This document shows, in pieces, positions 15,929 through 24,857 of a DNA stretch of 64,000 bases. The notes under the pieces were generated by a model. That model saw nothing but the letters and a program-made list of their open reading frames with translations, was not told the origin of the DNA and made no database searches. A program made the position numbers and the translations under genes. The stretch comes from Oxalobacteraceae bacterium (GTDB lineage Bacteria; Pseudomonadota; Gammaproteobacteria; Burkholderiales; Burkholderiaceae_D): the NCBI GenBank assembly GCA_947374865.1, contig CANCDR010000013.1, positions 1 through 64,000 of the forward strand, read 5' to 3'. Position 1 is the stretch's first letter, and each line of letters starts with the position of its first letter.

Positions 15929-16480
15929 GTGAAAAATTTTTCTCCCGCACAGGGCATCGACCCAAAGTCCATCCTGAGCAAGACCATCGCTCGCGCCGTC
16001 CTTCTCTTCATGGCAGCCGCCTTCAACCTGCCCGCGCAGGCCGTCGAAGTAGGTCAAGCAGCGCCGGATTTTGATCTGCCTGGGCGCACCTCCGCCGTCA
16101 AACTTAACGACTACAAAGGCAAGCTGGTCTACCTTGATTTCTGGGCCTCATGGTGCGGTCCCTGCAAACAATCCTTCCCCTGGATGAACGAGATGCAGGC
16201 CCGCTACGGCGCCAAGGGACTACGCGTGGTGAGTATCAATGTCGACCAAAAACCGGATGACGCGAAAAATTTTCTGAGTACGAATGCGGCGCGCTTCGAA
16301 GTCGCCTTTGATCAGGCCGGTAAGGCGCCGCGAGCCTATGCCATCAAAGGCATGCCCACTTCGGTGCTGATCAGCGCAGAGGGCAAGGTGCTCATGGTGC
16401 ACAGCGGTTTTAAAGATGATCAGCGCGGTGACCTGGAACGGCAGATTCGCGCAGCGCTCAATCTTAAAGAAAATGAATGA
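15929..16480 (+). CDS. TlpA/ResA-like periplasmic thioredoxin
   Basis: 183 residues from a GTG at 15929, preceded by AAGG; the longer reading from 15821 has a non-family N-terminus. An N-terminal hydrophobic segment (ARAVLLFMAAAFNLPAQA) is a signal peptide or anchor. The thioredoxin fold has the active site FWASWCGPCKQSF and the cis-Pro loop KGMPTSVLIS. Such proteins reduce disulfides in the periplasm with electrons from DsbD, encoded just upstream. It begins a run of genes (DUF4266, DUF3570, ApbE) that I believe often occur together, so its client may be one of them. Confidence 0.9.
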   Translation: MKNFSPAQGIDPKSILSKTIARAVLLFMAAAFNLPAQAVEVGQAAPDFDLPGRTSAVKLNDYKGKLVYLDFWASWCGPCKQSFPWMNEMQARYGAKGLRVVSINVDQKPDDAKNFLSTNAARFEVAFDQAGKAPRAYAIKGMPTSVLISAEGKVLMVHSGFKDDQRGDLERQIRAALNLKENE

Positions 16481-16559
16481 ACCGTCTTGCGCCTGCTGTA
16501 GCGCGCTTTAGCGGATGCACTACGCTCGATTTAACGAATTTCAATTCAGGGATAGGGTC

Positions 16560-16802
16560 ATGAAACCATTTCGCACACTGGCGACATTTAAAAAAATCCT
16601 GCTGCTGCTGACACTGCCGGTGCTCTCAGCCTGCGGCATCGTGCAAGGTGTGCAGCCGTGGGAACGCGGCGTGTTGGCGCGACCGGAAATGACCTTCGAA
16701 GGCGATCAGCTCGATGCCGCCTTTGTCGAGCATACCTATAGCAGTAAAGAGGGCGCAGCAGGTGGCGCGGGTGTTGGGGGCGGTGGATGTGGCTGTAACT
16801 GA
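16560..16802 (+). CDS. DUF4266-type small lipoprotein
   Basis: 80 residues from the ATG at 16560, with AGGGATAGGG just upstream. A lipobox LSAC lies at the end of a hydrophobic signal (LLLLTLPVLSAC), so the mature protein starts at a lipidated Cys. The conserved part GVQPWERGVLARPEMTFEGD is what I recognise as DUF4266. It ends in a glycine stretch with two closing Cys (GGGGCGCN), possible metal or thiol ligands. It lies between the TlpA-like and DUF3570 genes. No biochemical role is known to me; the neighbours point to an envelope redox or metal-related function. Confidence 0.85.
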   Translation: MKPFRTLATFKKILLLLTLPVLSACGIVQGVQPWERGVLARPEMTFEGDQLDAAFVEHTYSSKEGAAGGAGVGGGGCGCN

Positions 16803-16831
16803 CATCCCCCCATTTAATCGGAGACAAACCC

Positions 16832-18016
16832 ATGCGTACTGCGCTGAGAAAAAAATCGACTATCAAACCCGCTGAAGTGAAATCGACCGAAATGAAATCC
16901 AGTACTTCCGGCCAGCACATCGGCCTAGCCCTCATGAGCGCCGCACTGGCGCTGCCATTCGCCGCCACAGTGCAGGCTGAAAACGCGCCCGAGCGTGGCC
17001 TGATCAGCTTCAAATATCTGGATTATCTCGACAGTCAGCCGGCTGCTGACCGCATCCGCGTGAAGACTTCTGCGCTCAGTATATTGGCGCCGATTGCAGG
17101 GGAATGGGCGGTCGGTGGCATGATGACCTATGACGGGATCTCTGGTGCCTCGCCGGCCTATCACGATTCCGCGCTGATAAAAATGCAGGATCAGCGGCGC
17201 GCGATTGAAACTGACGTCACGCGTTATCTGCCAGAAGGTAGTTACACCCTGGGCGCCAGCCTGTCGAAGGAATCGGATTATCTATCGCGCAGCCTATCCG
17301 CCAAGGGCAGCCGCACCAGCGAAGACAAGAACACGACCTGGTCGGCGGGTATCAGCGTCAATAATGACACCATCAAGCCAAACCGACGCATCGTCGGCAA
17401 CGAAAATAAACTTGTCGTCAGCACGCTGCTGAGCGTTACTCAGATCATGACGACGCACGACATTATTCAAGTCAATTTGGGATACACAGTTGGACATGGC
17501 TACTACACGGATCCCTATAAGGTCTTTGATGAACGACCACGGGAACGTCAAAGTAGCACCTTCATGACGCGCTGGAATCATCATATCGATATGACGGAAG
17601 GGACTGCCCGTTTGAGCTATCGGTATTTTTCCGACTCATGGGGAATCAAGGCGCACACACTGGGCCTGGAATATGTGCAGCCGCTGCCAATGGGATGGAC
17701 CGCCACGCCGCAAGTTCGGCTGTATTCACAAAGTGCGGCCAACTTTTACGTCAATGCGGACCGCAACGCCTACCCTTTCCCACCTGACCCACCGGAAAAT
17801 GCCGTCTATTTTTCTGAAGACCAGCGCTTGTCTGCCTTCGGCGCCGCCACCCTGGGTCTGAAGCTGGTCAAGCAGCTCAACGCCGACTGGCTGGTGGACG
17901 TCAAGTATGAACACTATACTCAGCGTTCAAGCTGGCGCGTTTTTGGTACGGGCAGCCCGGATCTTTTACAGTTTAATTTCCGCAGTATTCAACTTGGCGT
18001 ATCGCGTCAATTTTAA
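16832..18016 (+). CDS. DUF3570 outer-membrane beta-barrel-like protein
   Basis: 394 residues. The N-terminus has an extended basic segment before a signal-like hydrophobic stretch (IGLALMSAALALPFAATVQA). The mature part begins RGLISFKYLDYLDSQPAADR and shows alternating aromatic strands ending in a C-terminal Phe (IQLGVSRQF), as in outer-membrane barrels. This matches DUF3570. The stop codon TAA overlaps the ATG of apbE by one base (TAATG), so the two are translationally coupled. Function unknown; it may be the outer-membrane partner of the DUF4266 lipoprotein. Confidence 0.85.
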   Translation: MRTALRKKSTIKPAEVKSTEMKSSTSGQHIGLALMSAALALPFAATVQAENAPERGLISFKYLDYLDSQPAADRIRVKTSALSILAPIAGEWAVGGMMTYDGISGASPAYHDSALIKMQDQRRAIETDVTRYLPEGSYTLGASLSKESDYLSRSLSAKGSRTSEDKNTTWSAGISVNNDTIKPNRRIVGNENKLVVSTLLSVTQIMTTHDIIQVNLGYTVGHGYYTDPYKVFDERPRERQSSTFMTRWNHHIDMTEGTARLSYRYFSDSWGIKAHTLGLEYVQPLPMGWTATPQVRLYSQSAANFYVNADRNAYPFPPDPPENAVYFSEDQRLSAFGAATLGLKLVKQLNADWLVDVKYEHYTQRSSWRVFGTGSPDLLQFNFRSIQLGVSRQF

Positions 18017-18969
18017 TGATCGCAGCAACATCTAGGCGCAACAATATCGTGACCGACGCACTGCCAATTTCACCCACAGCGCCACTACGTATCCCCTTTA
18101 AGGCGATGGCCAGTGCCTGTGAAGTGGTATTGGTCATGCCTGATGAACTGCAAGCACGCTCACTGGCGCAGGCAGCGATCGCCGAGGTACAACGCATCGA
18201 ACAAAAGTATTCACGCTATCAGGCAGACAGCATCGTTTCGCGTATCAATGCCGCAGCAGGTCTGGATGCGGTGCACTGTGACGACGAAACCTGGTCTTTA
18301 CTCAATTACGCCGATGCGCTGTATCAGACCAGTGACGCGCTGTTTGATATCACTGCCGGCGTATTACGGCGTGCATGGAATTTTAAAACTGCCCAGCTGC
18401 CCACCGACGAAGATCTGGCGGCCCTGCTCGGACTGATCGGCTGGTCAAAAGTCGAACGCGCTGCGCAAAAAATTCGGCTGCCCATCGCCGGTATGGAAAT
18501 TGACTTCGGTGGCTTCGGCAAGGAATACGCTGCCGATCGCGCCGCCGCCCTTCTGTATGCGAACGGTGTGCGTCACGGCTACGTCAATCTGGGCGGCGAT
18601 ATGCGCGTCATCGGCCCCAAACCGGATGATCAGCCCTGGATGATGGGGATCCAGGACCCACGCCAATACAACAAGATGGTAGCGACCATCCCCATGGAAA
18701 GTGGCGGTCTGGCCACCAGCGGTGACTACGAGCGGTATTTTGAAATCGGCGGTCAGCGGTATTGCCATGTGCTCAATCCGCATACTGGCCAGCCTGTTAC
18801 TCATTGGCGAAGCGTGAGCGTGATCGCACCGCTGGCGGTCGTGGCAGGTAATTGCAGCACCATCGCCATGCTCAAACAGGCGGAAGGTCTGGAATTTTTA
18901 GAGGCCTCGGGAATGAATTATCTGGCCGTTGACCGGCATGGCATCACGCACGTAAAGAAATTAAGCTAA
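18016..18969 (+). CDS. apbE: FAD:protein FMN transferase (ApbE family)
   Basis: 317 residues. Family blocks are present: RIEQKYSRYQADSIVSRIN, IDFGGFGKEYAADRAA, GYVNLGGDMRVIG, a LATSGDYERYF loop and the metal-site segment HVLNPHTGQPV. ApbE attaches FMN through a phosphoester to Thr or Ser of exported flavoproteins. No classical lipobox or export signal is obvious at its N-terminus, so the localisation is unclear. No protein with an obvious flavinylation motif is encoded nearby, so the substrate is unknown. It is coupled to the DUF3570 gene. Confidence 0.92.
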   Translation: MIAATSRRNNIVTDALPISPTAPLRIPFKAMASACEVVLVMPDELQARSLAQAAIAEVQRIEQKYSRYQADSIVSRINAAAGLDAVHCDDETWSLLNYADALYQTSDALFDITAGVLRRAWNFKTAQLPTDEDLAALLGLIGWSKVERAAQKIRLPIAGMEIDFGGFGKEYAADRAAALLYANGVRHGYVNLGGDMRVIGPKPDDQPWMMGIQDPRQYNKMVATIPMESGGLATSGDYERYFEIGGQRYCHVLNPHTGQPVTHWRSVSVIAPLAVVAGNCSTIAMLKQAEGLEFLEASGMNYLAVDRHGITHVKKLS

Positions 18970-19017
18970 CACCAAGAACCAGCATCACCTTCACTTCAAT
19001 TTTATAAAGTTACCGCT

Positions 19018-20484
19018 ATGGCTACCGCTACCCAAGGAAACGATAAATTCACGATGCCAGAGTATGCCATTACCTTTACTCTGGATGCATTGGGTGGGGT
19101 CGATAGCATTGACTTTGGTACGGAACTGCGGAGTCGCTATGCATTCACCCTGATGTCAGATGGCGCGGTCAAGGTTGATTCGATTTCCGGTGCCAGCCCG
19201 GTGCACGCTACCCTGTATAACGTGGAGCTGCTTTACTTTCAAAGTCAAAAAGTGGTCGTCGATCTCAGAACATATTTTGCTGATCTGATCGCGCCGACCG
19301 TCAGCAGCTTTAACCCTGCCTCGCAAGCCATTGGCGTCACGCCAAGCAGCAATCTCATCGCAACGTTCAGCGAATCGGTGGTACGCGGGACCGGTAATAT
19401 TTCGCTCACCTTAGCCGACGGTACTGTCGTCGCTGTTTATGATGCCGCCAGCAGCAATGTCACAATTTCAGGCAACACGGTCACCGTTAATCCGAGCGCG
19501 GATCTCAATTACGCCAGTGGATACAAGCTGATTTTTGATGCCGGTAGCCTCAAGGATGCGGCCGGTAATAATTATGCGGGTACCAGCAGCTACAGTTTTA
19601 CCACCGGCTCCCCACCGGTCGTCAATGGTGGCACCGGCAATGATGCCCTCATCGGCACAGTCGGTAACGACACGATTAACGGCGGGGATGGCAACGACAC
19701 GATCACCGGCGGCGTAGGCAACGACAATATCAATGGCGGTAACGGCACCGACACTGCGGTCTACAGCGGCAAACTGGCCGACTACACACTGACCCGCACT
19801 GGCACGGCCTATCAAGTGCGTGATAATCATGGCACCGATGGCACAGACTTTCTCACCAATGTCGAATCGCTTAAGTTCAGCGACTACAACGTCAATCTGA
19901 GCGTGCAGGCCAAGGCCGCCGCAGCGCCAGCAGCCGATGTGCAGCGACTCATGGAATTGTATGTCGCCTTCTTTAACCGCATCCCGGATGGCGATGGCAT
20001 GGCCTACTGGATTGATCAGTTCACCGGCGGCCAGTCGACCAGACAAATCGCCGAGACGTTTTACGGCGTGGGCGTGCAATATGCCAGCCTGACCGGTTTC
20101 AGTGCCAGCATGACGACCGCGGATTTCATTAACGTCGTGTATAAGAATGTGCTCGGACGGCCAGAAGGTGCGGATGCTGGCGGCATGAAGTATTGGACCG
20201 ATCTGCTCACCGCCGGCACCGAAACCCGCGGCTCGCTGGTATCGACGATCCTCGGCGCTGCCCACGCCTACAAAGGCGATGCGACCTGGGGCTGGGTGGC
20301 CAATTTGCTCGACAATAAAGTCGCCGTCGCTAAATCGTTTTCGATCGACATGGGGCTCAGTTTTACCACTGCCGATGCATCGATCACGCAAGGTATGGCC
20401 ATTGCACACGCCATCACCGCGACCGATACCAGTGCAGCCGTAACGCTGATCGGCCTCTCGCCGCTCAATATCGTGCTGGGTTAA
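19018..20484 (+). CDS. Secreted RTX-like protein with Ig-like and DUF4214 domains
   Basis: 488 residues with no N-terminal signal. In order: an N-terminal segment (1-90) of unknown type; an SbsA-type Ig-like domain (about 95-200, VSSFNPASQAIGVTPSSNLI); hemolysin-type calcium-binding repeats (about 205-245, for example GGDGNDTITGGVGND); and a DUF4214 domain with two copies of the YVAFFNRIPDGDGMAYW / YKNVLGRPEGADAGGMKYW motif. This layout is usual for type I secretion substrates that act in adhesion or S-layer-like structures. No type I secretion genes are in the window. It is preceded by a 48-base gap after apbE. Confidence 0.85.
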   Translation: MATATQGNDKFTMPEYAITFTLDALGGVDSIDFGTELRSRYAFTLMSDGAVKVDSISGASPVHATLYNVELLYFQSQKVVVDLRTYFADLIAPTVSSFNPASQAIGVTPSSNLIATFSESVVRGTGNISLTLADGTVVAVYDAASSNVTISGNTVTVNPSADLNYASGYKLIFDAGSLKDAAGNNYAGTSSYSFTTGSPPVVNGGTGNDALIGTVGNDTINGGDGNDTITGGVGNDNINGGNGTDTAVYSGKLADYTLTRTGTAYQVRDNHGTDGTDFLTNVESLKFSDYNVNLSVQAKAAAAPAADVQRLMELYVAFFNRIPDGDGMAYWIDQFTGGQSTRQIAETFYGVGVQYASLTGFSASMTTADFINVVYKNVLGRPEGADAGGMKYWTDLLTAGTETRGSLVSTILGAAHAYKGDATWGWVANLLDNKVAVAKSFSIDMGLSFTTADASITQGMAIAHAITATDTSAAVTLIGLSPLNIVLG

Positions 20485-20494
20485 TCGTCCAAAA

Positions 20495-20521
20495 GCGCAG
20501 ATTCCCAGCATGGTTCTGCGC
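20495..20521. repeat. Inverted repeat after the RTX gene
   Basis: GCGCAGA (20495-20501) pairs with TCTGCGC (20515-20521) across a 13-base loop, 10 bases past the stop codon. There is no T-run on the plus strand, so it is at best a weak terminator. Confidence 0.3.
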
Positions 20522-20566
20522 GTGGGATAAAATAGCGTTCTTCACAGACGTGGATACCCGCTGAGA

Positions 20567-22051
20567 ATGCCAAAAAATATGCCCATAAAAAAATCAACTT
20601 CCCTTGATCCGCAGGATTGGGAAGCCTTCCGAGCGCACAGCCACCGCATGCTCGACGACATGCTCGACCATGTGCGTGATCTGCGTGAAAAGCCCGTATG
20701 GCAGCCTGCACCGCAAGACGTGCGCGATGCTTTTCATGCACCCTTACCGCACGCGCCGACCGACATCGGCACGGTTCATGCGCGCTTCATGCAAGAGATT
20801 CTGCCCTACAGTATCGGCAATGCCCACCCCGGCTTCATGGGCTGGGTACAGGGTGGCGGTACGCCCGTGGGCATGCTGGCTGACATGCTGGCCGCCGGCT
20901 TGAATGCCAATGTCGGTGGGCGCGATCAGATACCGGTCGCCGTCGAGCGACAAATCGTCGAATGGATCCGTGACCTGTTCGGCTTTCCAGACACTGCCAG
21001 CGGCCTGTTCGTCACCGGCACCTCGATGGCCAATCTGATGAGCGTGTGGATCGCCCGCACCGCTGCATTGGGTGGGGAAGTACGCGCACAAGGACTGGCC
21101 GCCAGTGGCAAAAAACTGGTGGCCTATACCTCCGCAGGTGCGCACGGCTGTGTCGCGCAGGCGCTGGATCTGGCCGGCTTTGGCACCGATGCGTTGCGCA
21201 TGATCCCGATGAACAGCCAGTTTAAAATGGATCTGTCGCTGCTGCGCTTAGCGATTACGCAAGATCGCGCAGCAGGTTATACGCCCTTCTTTGTGGCGGC
21301 CACCGCCGGCTCGGTCGACGTGGGCGCTATTGATGAACTGGATCGGATCGCCGACATCGCGCGTGAGGAAGGGCTCTGGTTCCATATCGACGGCGCCTTT
21401 GGTGCCTTGGGCATGCTGGCGCCGGAAATCGCCCCGCTTCTGCACGGCATCCAGCGTGCCGATTCGGTGGCGTTTGATTTTCACAAATGGGCCCAGGTAC
21501 CTTATGATGCCGGCTTTTTGCTGGTGCGTGATAGCGCCCAACACCTCGACACCTTTGCCGCCTCGGTCGCTTACCTGCGACGCGACGAGCGCGGTATGGC
21601 CGCCGGTTCCCCATGGCCGTGCGACTTCGGCCCGGATCTCTCGCGCAGCTTCAAGGCGCTCAAGACCTGGTTCATGATCAATGTGTATGGCGCCGATCAA
21701 TTAGGCGCCGTCATCGCCAATACCTGTGCACTGGCGCGGTATATGCAGGCACAGATCACCAACATGCCCGAACTGGAACTGCTGGCACCCGTGGCGCTCA
21801 ATATTGTCTGTTTTCGCTACCGTTGCGAGGGTGACGATGCAATGCACGCTGATGCGATCAATGCCAGCATCGTCGCCGACCTGCAGTTATCTGGCATCGC
21901 GGCGCCCTCAGCCACGACCTTGCGCGGGCAGCTGGCGATTCGCGCTGCCTTCGTGAATCACCGCACCGAACAAAGTAACATCGACGCCCTATTGAAGGAA
22001 ACGCTCGCCTTAGGCCGCAAATACAACTCCCAAGCCAAGGCAAAAAAATGA
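20567..22051 (+). CDS. PLP-dependent group II decarboxylase (aromatic amino acid/glutamate decarboxylase family)
   Basis: 494 residues, the usual length. The PLP lysine lies in SVAFDFHKWAQVPYDAG. Other family blocks are GNAHPGFMGWVQGGGTPVGM near the N-terminus, FVTGTSMANLMSVWIAR, and the PLP-binding Asp in WFHIDGAFGA. It decarboxylates an amino acid to an amine; the substrate cannot be told from sequence. The last codons overlap the next gene by 4 bases (ATGA), so it is translated with an ATP-grasp protein, suggesting the amine or a related product is then ligated to another molecule. It is not obviously part of the aromatic-acid regulon. Confidence 0.9.
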   Translation: MPKNMPIKKSTSLDPQDWEAFRAHSHRMLDDMLDHVRDLREKPVWQPAPQDVRDAFHAPLPHAPTDIGTVHARFMQEILPYSIGNAHPGFMGWVQGGGTPVGMLADMLAAGLNANVGGRDQIPVAVERQIVEWIRDLFGFPDTASGLFVTGTSMANLMSVWIARTAALGGEVRAQGLAASGKKLVAYTSAGAHGCVAQALDLAGFGTDALRMIPMNSQFKMDLSLLRLAITQDRAAGYTPFFVAATAGSVDVGAIDELDRIADIAREEGLWFHIDGAFGALGMLAPEIAPLLHGIQRADSVAFDFHKWAQVPYDAGFLLVRDSAQHLDTFAASVAYLRRDERGMAAGSPWPCDFGPDLSRSFKALKTWFMINVYGADQLGAVIANTCALARYMQAQITNMPELELLAPVALNIVCFRYRCEGDDAMHADAINASIVADLQLSGIAAPSATTLRGQLAIRAAFVNHRTEQSNIDALLKETLALGRKYNSQAKAKK

Positions 22052-23274
22052 ATGCAGTTCAGGAAGCGTCCCCGGCCATGCCACCACTGATTGGCCTGGC
22101 CCGCCTGGCCCGGCTGGCTTTTACGGCCTACGATTTCAAAGACATGTCCGCCGAATTACTCGATCGGGCGGTCCGTAATCCGCAGGACGCCAACGCCTTC
22201 CTGGATTTGTCGACCATTCTCCATCTGACCGGCTGGCGCGATCTGGGTATGGAAATGCAGGCGGAGGCCTTGTCGCTACAAAATGTGTTTCAGTTATTAC
22301 CGCAAAGCGGCGAGTCCACTCTGCGGGTGCTGGTTTTTCTCAGCCCCGGCGATCTGGCGGAAAATAATGCGATTGAATTCTTGCTCGAAGCGGCCGATAT
22401 CACCCTCGATTTTTTCTACTTCAGTCCGGAAGGCATGCGTCCGGAAGCCATTGGCAATGAATACGATCTGGTCTTTGTGGCGGTCTGCGAATCAGATCAA
22501 AACCGACCGCTGCTCAGTGCCATTGCCGACTACCTCTCCGACTGGACACTGCCGGTTTTAAATTCGCCGCAACACATTGCCCGGCTCACGCGCGACCATG
22601 CGCATGCCTTGCTGCCACGGCTGGCCGGTGTGCAGTTTCCTGTCACGGTGCGACTGCTGCGCGAGGATCTGGCGCGGATTGCCGATGGCAGCGCAGCGCT
22701 TGCCGACTTACTCCCGGAGGGTGGCTATCCGGTAATCGTACGGCCGGTGGATTCGCACAAAGGCAAAGGCCTGGCCTGTCTGGGCGATCATCACGAGCTG
22801 CAGACCTATTTGGCAGGCCAGGACGGGACAAATTTTTATCTCTCGCGTTTTGTCGATTATCGCAGCGCCGATGGTAGCTACACCAAGTATCGTATTTTGC
22901 TCATCGACGGCAAACCTTTCGTCTGCCACATGGCGATTTCAGACCATTGGATGGTGCATTACATGAGTGCCGGCATGGCCCAAAGCGCCATCAAGCGTGA
23001 GCAGGAAGCTGAATTCATGCGCAGCTTTGACGATACCTTCGCGATCAAGCATGGCGCGGCATTCGCGGAAATTTACCGTGCGCTGGAGCTTGATTATGTG
23101 GGCATGGATTGCGGCGAAAATGCTGCAGGGGAGCTTGTGTTGTTTGAATTTGATAGTGGCATGACGGTGCATGCAATGGACCCGGTGGAGCTGTATCCGT
23201 ATAAGCGGCCGCAGATGAACAAGGTGTTCGCGGCCTTTCGCCAGCTGTTGACCAGCGCGGCTATTCGGCGCTAG
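22048..23274 (+). CDS. ATP-grasp ligase-like protein with helical N-terminal repeat region
   Basis: 408 residues. The N-terminal ~75 residues (LLDRAVRNPQDANAFLDLST, then QAEALSLQNVFQLL) look like one or two TPR units. The rest is an ATP-grasp domain: YPVIVRPVDSHKGKGLACL (the Lys loop), FYLSRFVDYRSADGSYTKYR, and the metal-site segment LVLFEFDSGMTVHAMDP. ATP-grasp enzymes activate a carboxylate and join it to an amine or thiol. Coupling to a PLP decarboxylase suggests synthesis of an amide from an amine. I do not recognise a named family. It ends 14 bases before the convergent flaG. Confidence 0.75.
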   Translation: MNAVQEASPAMPPLIGLARLARLAFTAYDFKDMSAELLDRAVRNPQDANAFLDLSTILHLTGWRDLGMEMQAEALSLQNVFQLLPQSGESTLRVLVFLSPGDLAENNAIEFLLEAADITLDFFYFSPEGMRPEAIGNEYDLVFVAVCESDQNRPLLSAIADYLSDWTLPVLNSPQHIARLTRDHAHALLPRLAGVQFPVTVRLLREDLARIADGSAALADLLPEGGYPVIVRPVDSHKGKGLACLGDHHELQTYLAGQDGTNFYLSRFVDYRSADGSYTKYRILLIDGKPFVCHMAISDHWMVHYMSAGMAQSAIKREQEAEFMRSFDDTFAIKHGAAFAEIYRALELDYVGMDCGENAAGELVLFEFDSGMTVHAMDPVELYPYKRPQMNKVFAAFRQLLTSAAIRR

Positions 23275-23288
23275 CGCGGCTTAAAGAA

Positions 23289-23720
23289 TCAGGCTTTTTC
23301 TTTGATCAGCAGGCCCTGAAATTTGCCGATGTATTTGGCAATTTCTAAAGCCTGCTCAGAGGGAATCTGCATCAGGACGGTTTCAGTTTTTTTGTCGACG
23401 ATCTTGATCACGACTTTGCCTGAGGCTTGATCAACGCTGAATTCAAGATTGCCGGCAGTGGGCTGTAATTGCTTATTGATCGCCTCAACGACCTGCTTCA
23501 TATTCATCGTTGATGGTACGGGGGTCACGGCATCCGTTTTAATGCTGGCCTGTTTGCCCGCCTCGGCAAGCCGTGCGGCACTGCCGACATTGGCGACAGC
23601 GTTGGGGTTGAGATTAGCGGAGGCGTTTGCAGCAGCATTGGCCGCAGCGTTAGCAGCGGCGGTCTGGGCATGCTGGGCAATTTGCACAACTCCCGTTCCT
23701 GCTAACGATTTAACTTCCAT
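23289..23720 (-). CDS. flaG: FlaG-like flagellar protein
   Basis: 143 residues. The C-terminal ~75 residues are the FlaG domain (VVEAINKQLQ, LEFSVDQASGKVVIKIVD, VLMQIPSEQALEIAKYI). The N-terminal half has an Ala/Asn repeat (ANAAANAAANASANLNPNA) that looks disordered. FlaG proteins affect flagellar filament length. No other flagellar gene is in the window, so it is an orphan here. It is convergent with the ATP-grasp gene. The 209 bases between it and the EamA gene hold no gene that I can see. Confidence 0.85.
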   Translation of the reverse strand: MEVKSLAGTGVVQIAQHAQTAAANAAANAAANASANLNPNAVANVGSAARLAEAGKQASIKTDAVTPVPSTMNMKQVVEAINKQLQPTAGNLEFSVDQASGKVVIKIVDKKTETVLMQIPSEQALEIAKYIGKFQGLLIKEKA

Positions 23721-23929
23721 GATACTTCTCCAGACTAAGCCGCAACGGTGATGACAAAACGACAGCGTGGCTGAACTTGTTGAAATGCGATTTCATAATA
23801 AAAATTCAACAAAAAAACCGAGCAAAATAAAATCGTATGAAGGGTAATCATCCCTCTCAGTTCAGGTAACGGCATCCTGCGACAAAACTTGAGGCCTGTT
23901 GCATAAATAATTTCGACCTTTTGCTCGCC

Positions 23930-24835
23930 TTACCAGACGATGAACATCGTCCCGAGCACGCCTAAGACTGCCGCCAGGATGACCGGCCCATTGAGCTGCC
24001 GGAAGGAGCGTGCCACCAAGACCGACAGAAAGATGGTGACAAACGCCTCCATCGAGCCAATCAGGGCCACGCGTGAAATACTACTTTGTGATAAAGCGGC
24101 AAAGTACAGCAGCTGGCCGGCTGAGCTCAGAATACCGGCCGCATACAGCCAGGGATTAAAGCGTGTAAAAGTCGCCCGCACAGCCAGCTGGTAGCTGGGC
24201 ACACGCAAGGCCATCAACAAAAACACCAATGCCCCAACCCCGGCACCGACCATCGTACCCAGACTGGCGTCGGGCGTGATGTTGAGCCCTTGTTTGCGCG
24301 CGACATAGCCACAGGCATAAGCCAGAGCCGACACCGGGCCATAAAAAAATCCTAAGCGTCCCAGCTTAGCCATGGTGCCCCCGCCTGCCGAAACCTGGCT
24401 ATCCGGCGACCGCAAAGACTGCCAGATCAGCACCCCAAAGCTGGCGCCGATGAGCAGCACGCCCAATCCCATACCAAGATCAAAGGGGTCGTTTAACAGC
24501 AGCACACCGATTAACACTGAAAACACCGGATTGAGCCGTTTGATGGCCGAAGCGCGCACGGCGCCCAGATGTTGTACCGAGGCGAACAGAAAAACCCGGC
24601 CGATGAAAATCGTCAGAATTCCCGCGCCGGCGAACCACAGCAGACTCTCGGTTTGCAGCACCGGCCAGCCATCCTGCGCCACATGCCAAAACCACAGCAC
24701 CGCGCCACTCAGGCAGGTCATCAGGATCGACAGGAACGCGCCGTTATCTTCACCCTGCGCACCGGCGCCACGCATGATGGTGACATTCGCGGCGCCGAAA
24801 CAGAAAGCCGATGCCAGGGCGAGAAGTTCGCCCAT
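23930..24835 (-). CDS. EamA/DMT-family transporter
   Basis: 301 residues with about ten hydrophobic segments and two EamA repeats (ELLALASAFCFGAANVTI at the start; FFYGPVSALAYACGYVARKQ in the second half). Drug/metabolite transporters of this family usually export small metabolites. It is the last gene of the minus-strand run beginning at the porin, starting 22 bases after the MFS gene. No clear ribosome site precedes the start at 24835, so a coupled or later start is possible. Substrate unknown; export of a pathway intermediate or uptake of substrate are both possible. Confidence 0.85.
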   Translation of the reverse strand: MGELLALASAFCFGAANVTIMRGAGAQGEDNGAFLSILMTCLSGAVLWFWHVAQDGWPVLQTESLLWFAGAGILTIFIGRVFLFASVQHLGAVRASAIKRLNPVFSVLIGVLLLNDPFDLGMGLGVLLIGASFGVLIWQSLRSPDSQVSAGGGTMAKLGRLGFFYGPVSALAYACGYVARKQGLNITPDASLGTMVGAGVGALVFLLMALRVPSYQLAVRATFTRFNPWLYAAGILSSAGQLLYFAALSQSSISRVALIGSMEAFVTIFLSVLVARSFRQLNGPVILAAVLGVLGTMFIVW

Positions 24836-24857
24836 CAGGAGACGTGGGAATCAGCGC

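Noticed and set aside
19468-20511. Long open frame (347 codons) on the minus strand opposite the RTX/DUF4214 gene
   Set aside because: It mirrors the repeats of the plus-strand gene, has no recognisable family, and the plus strand carries clear RTX and DUF4214 motifs.
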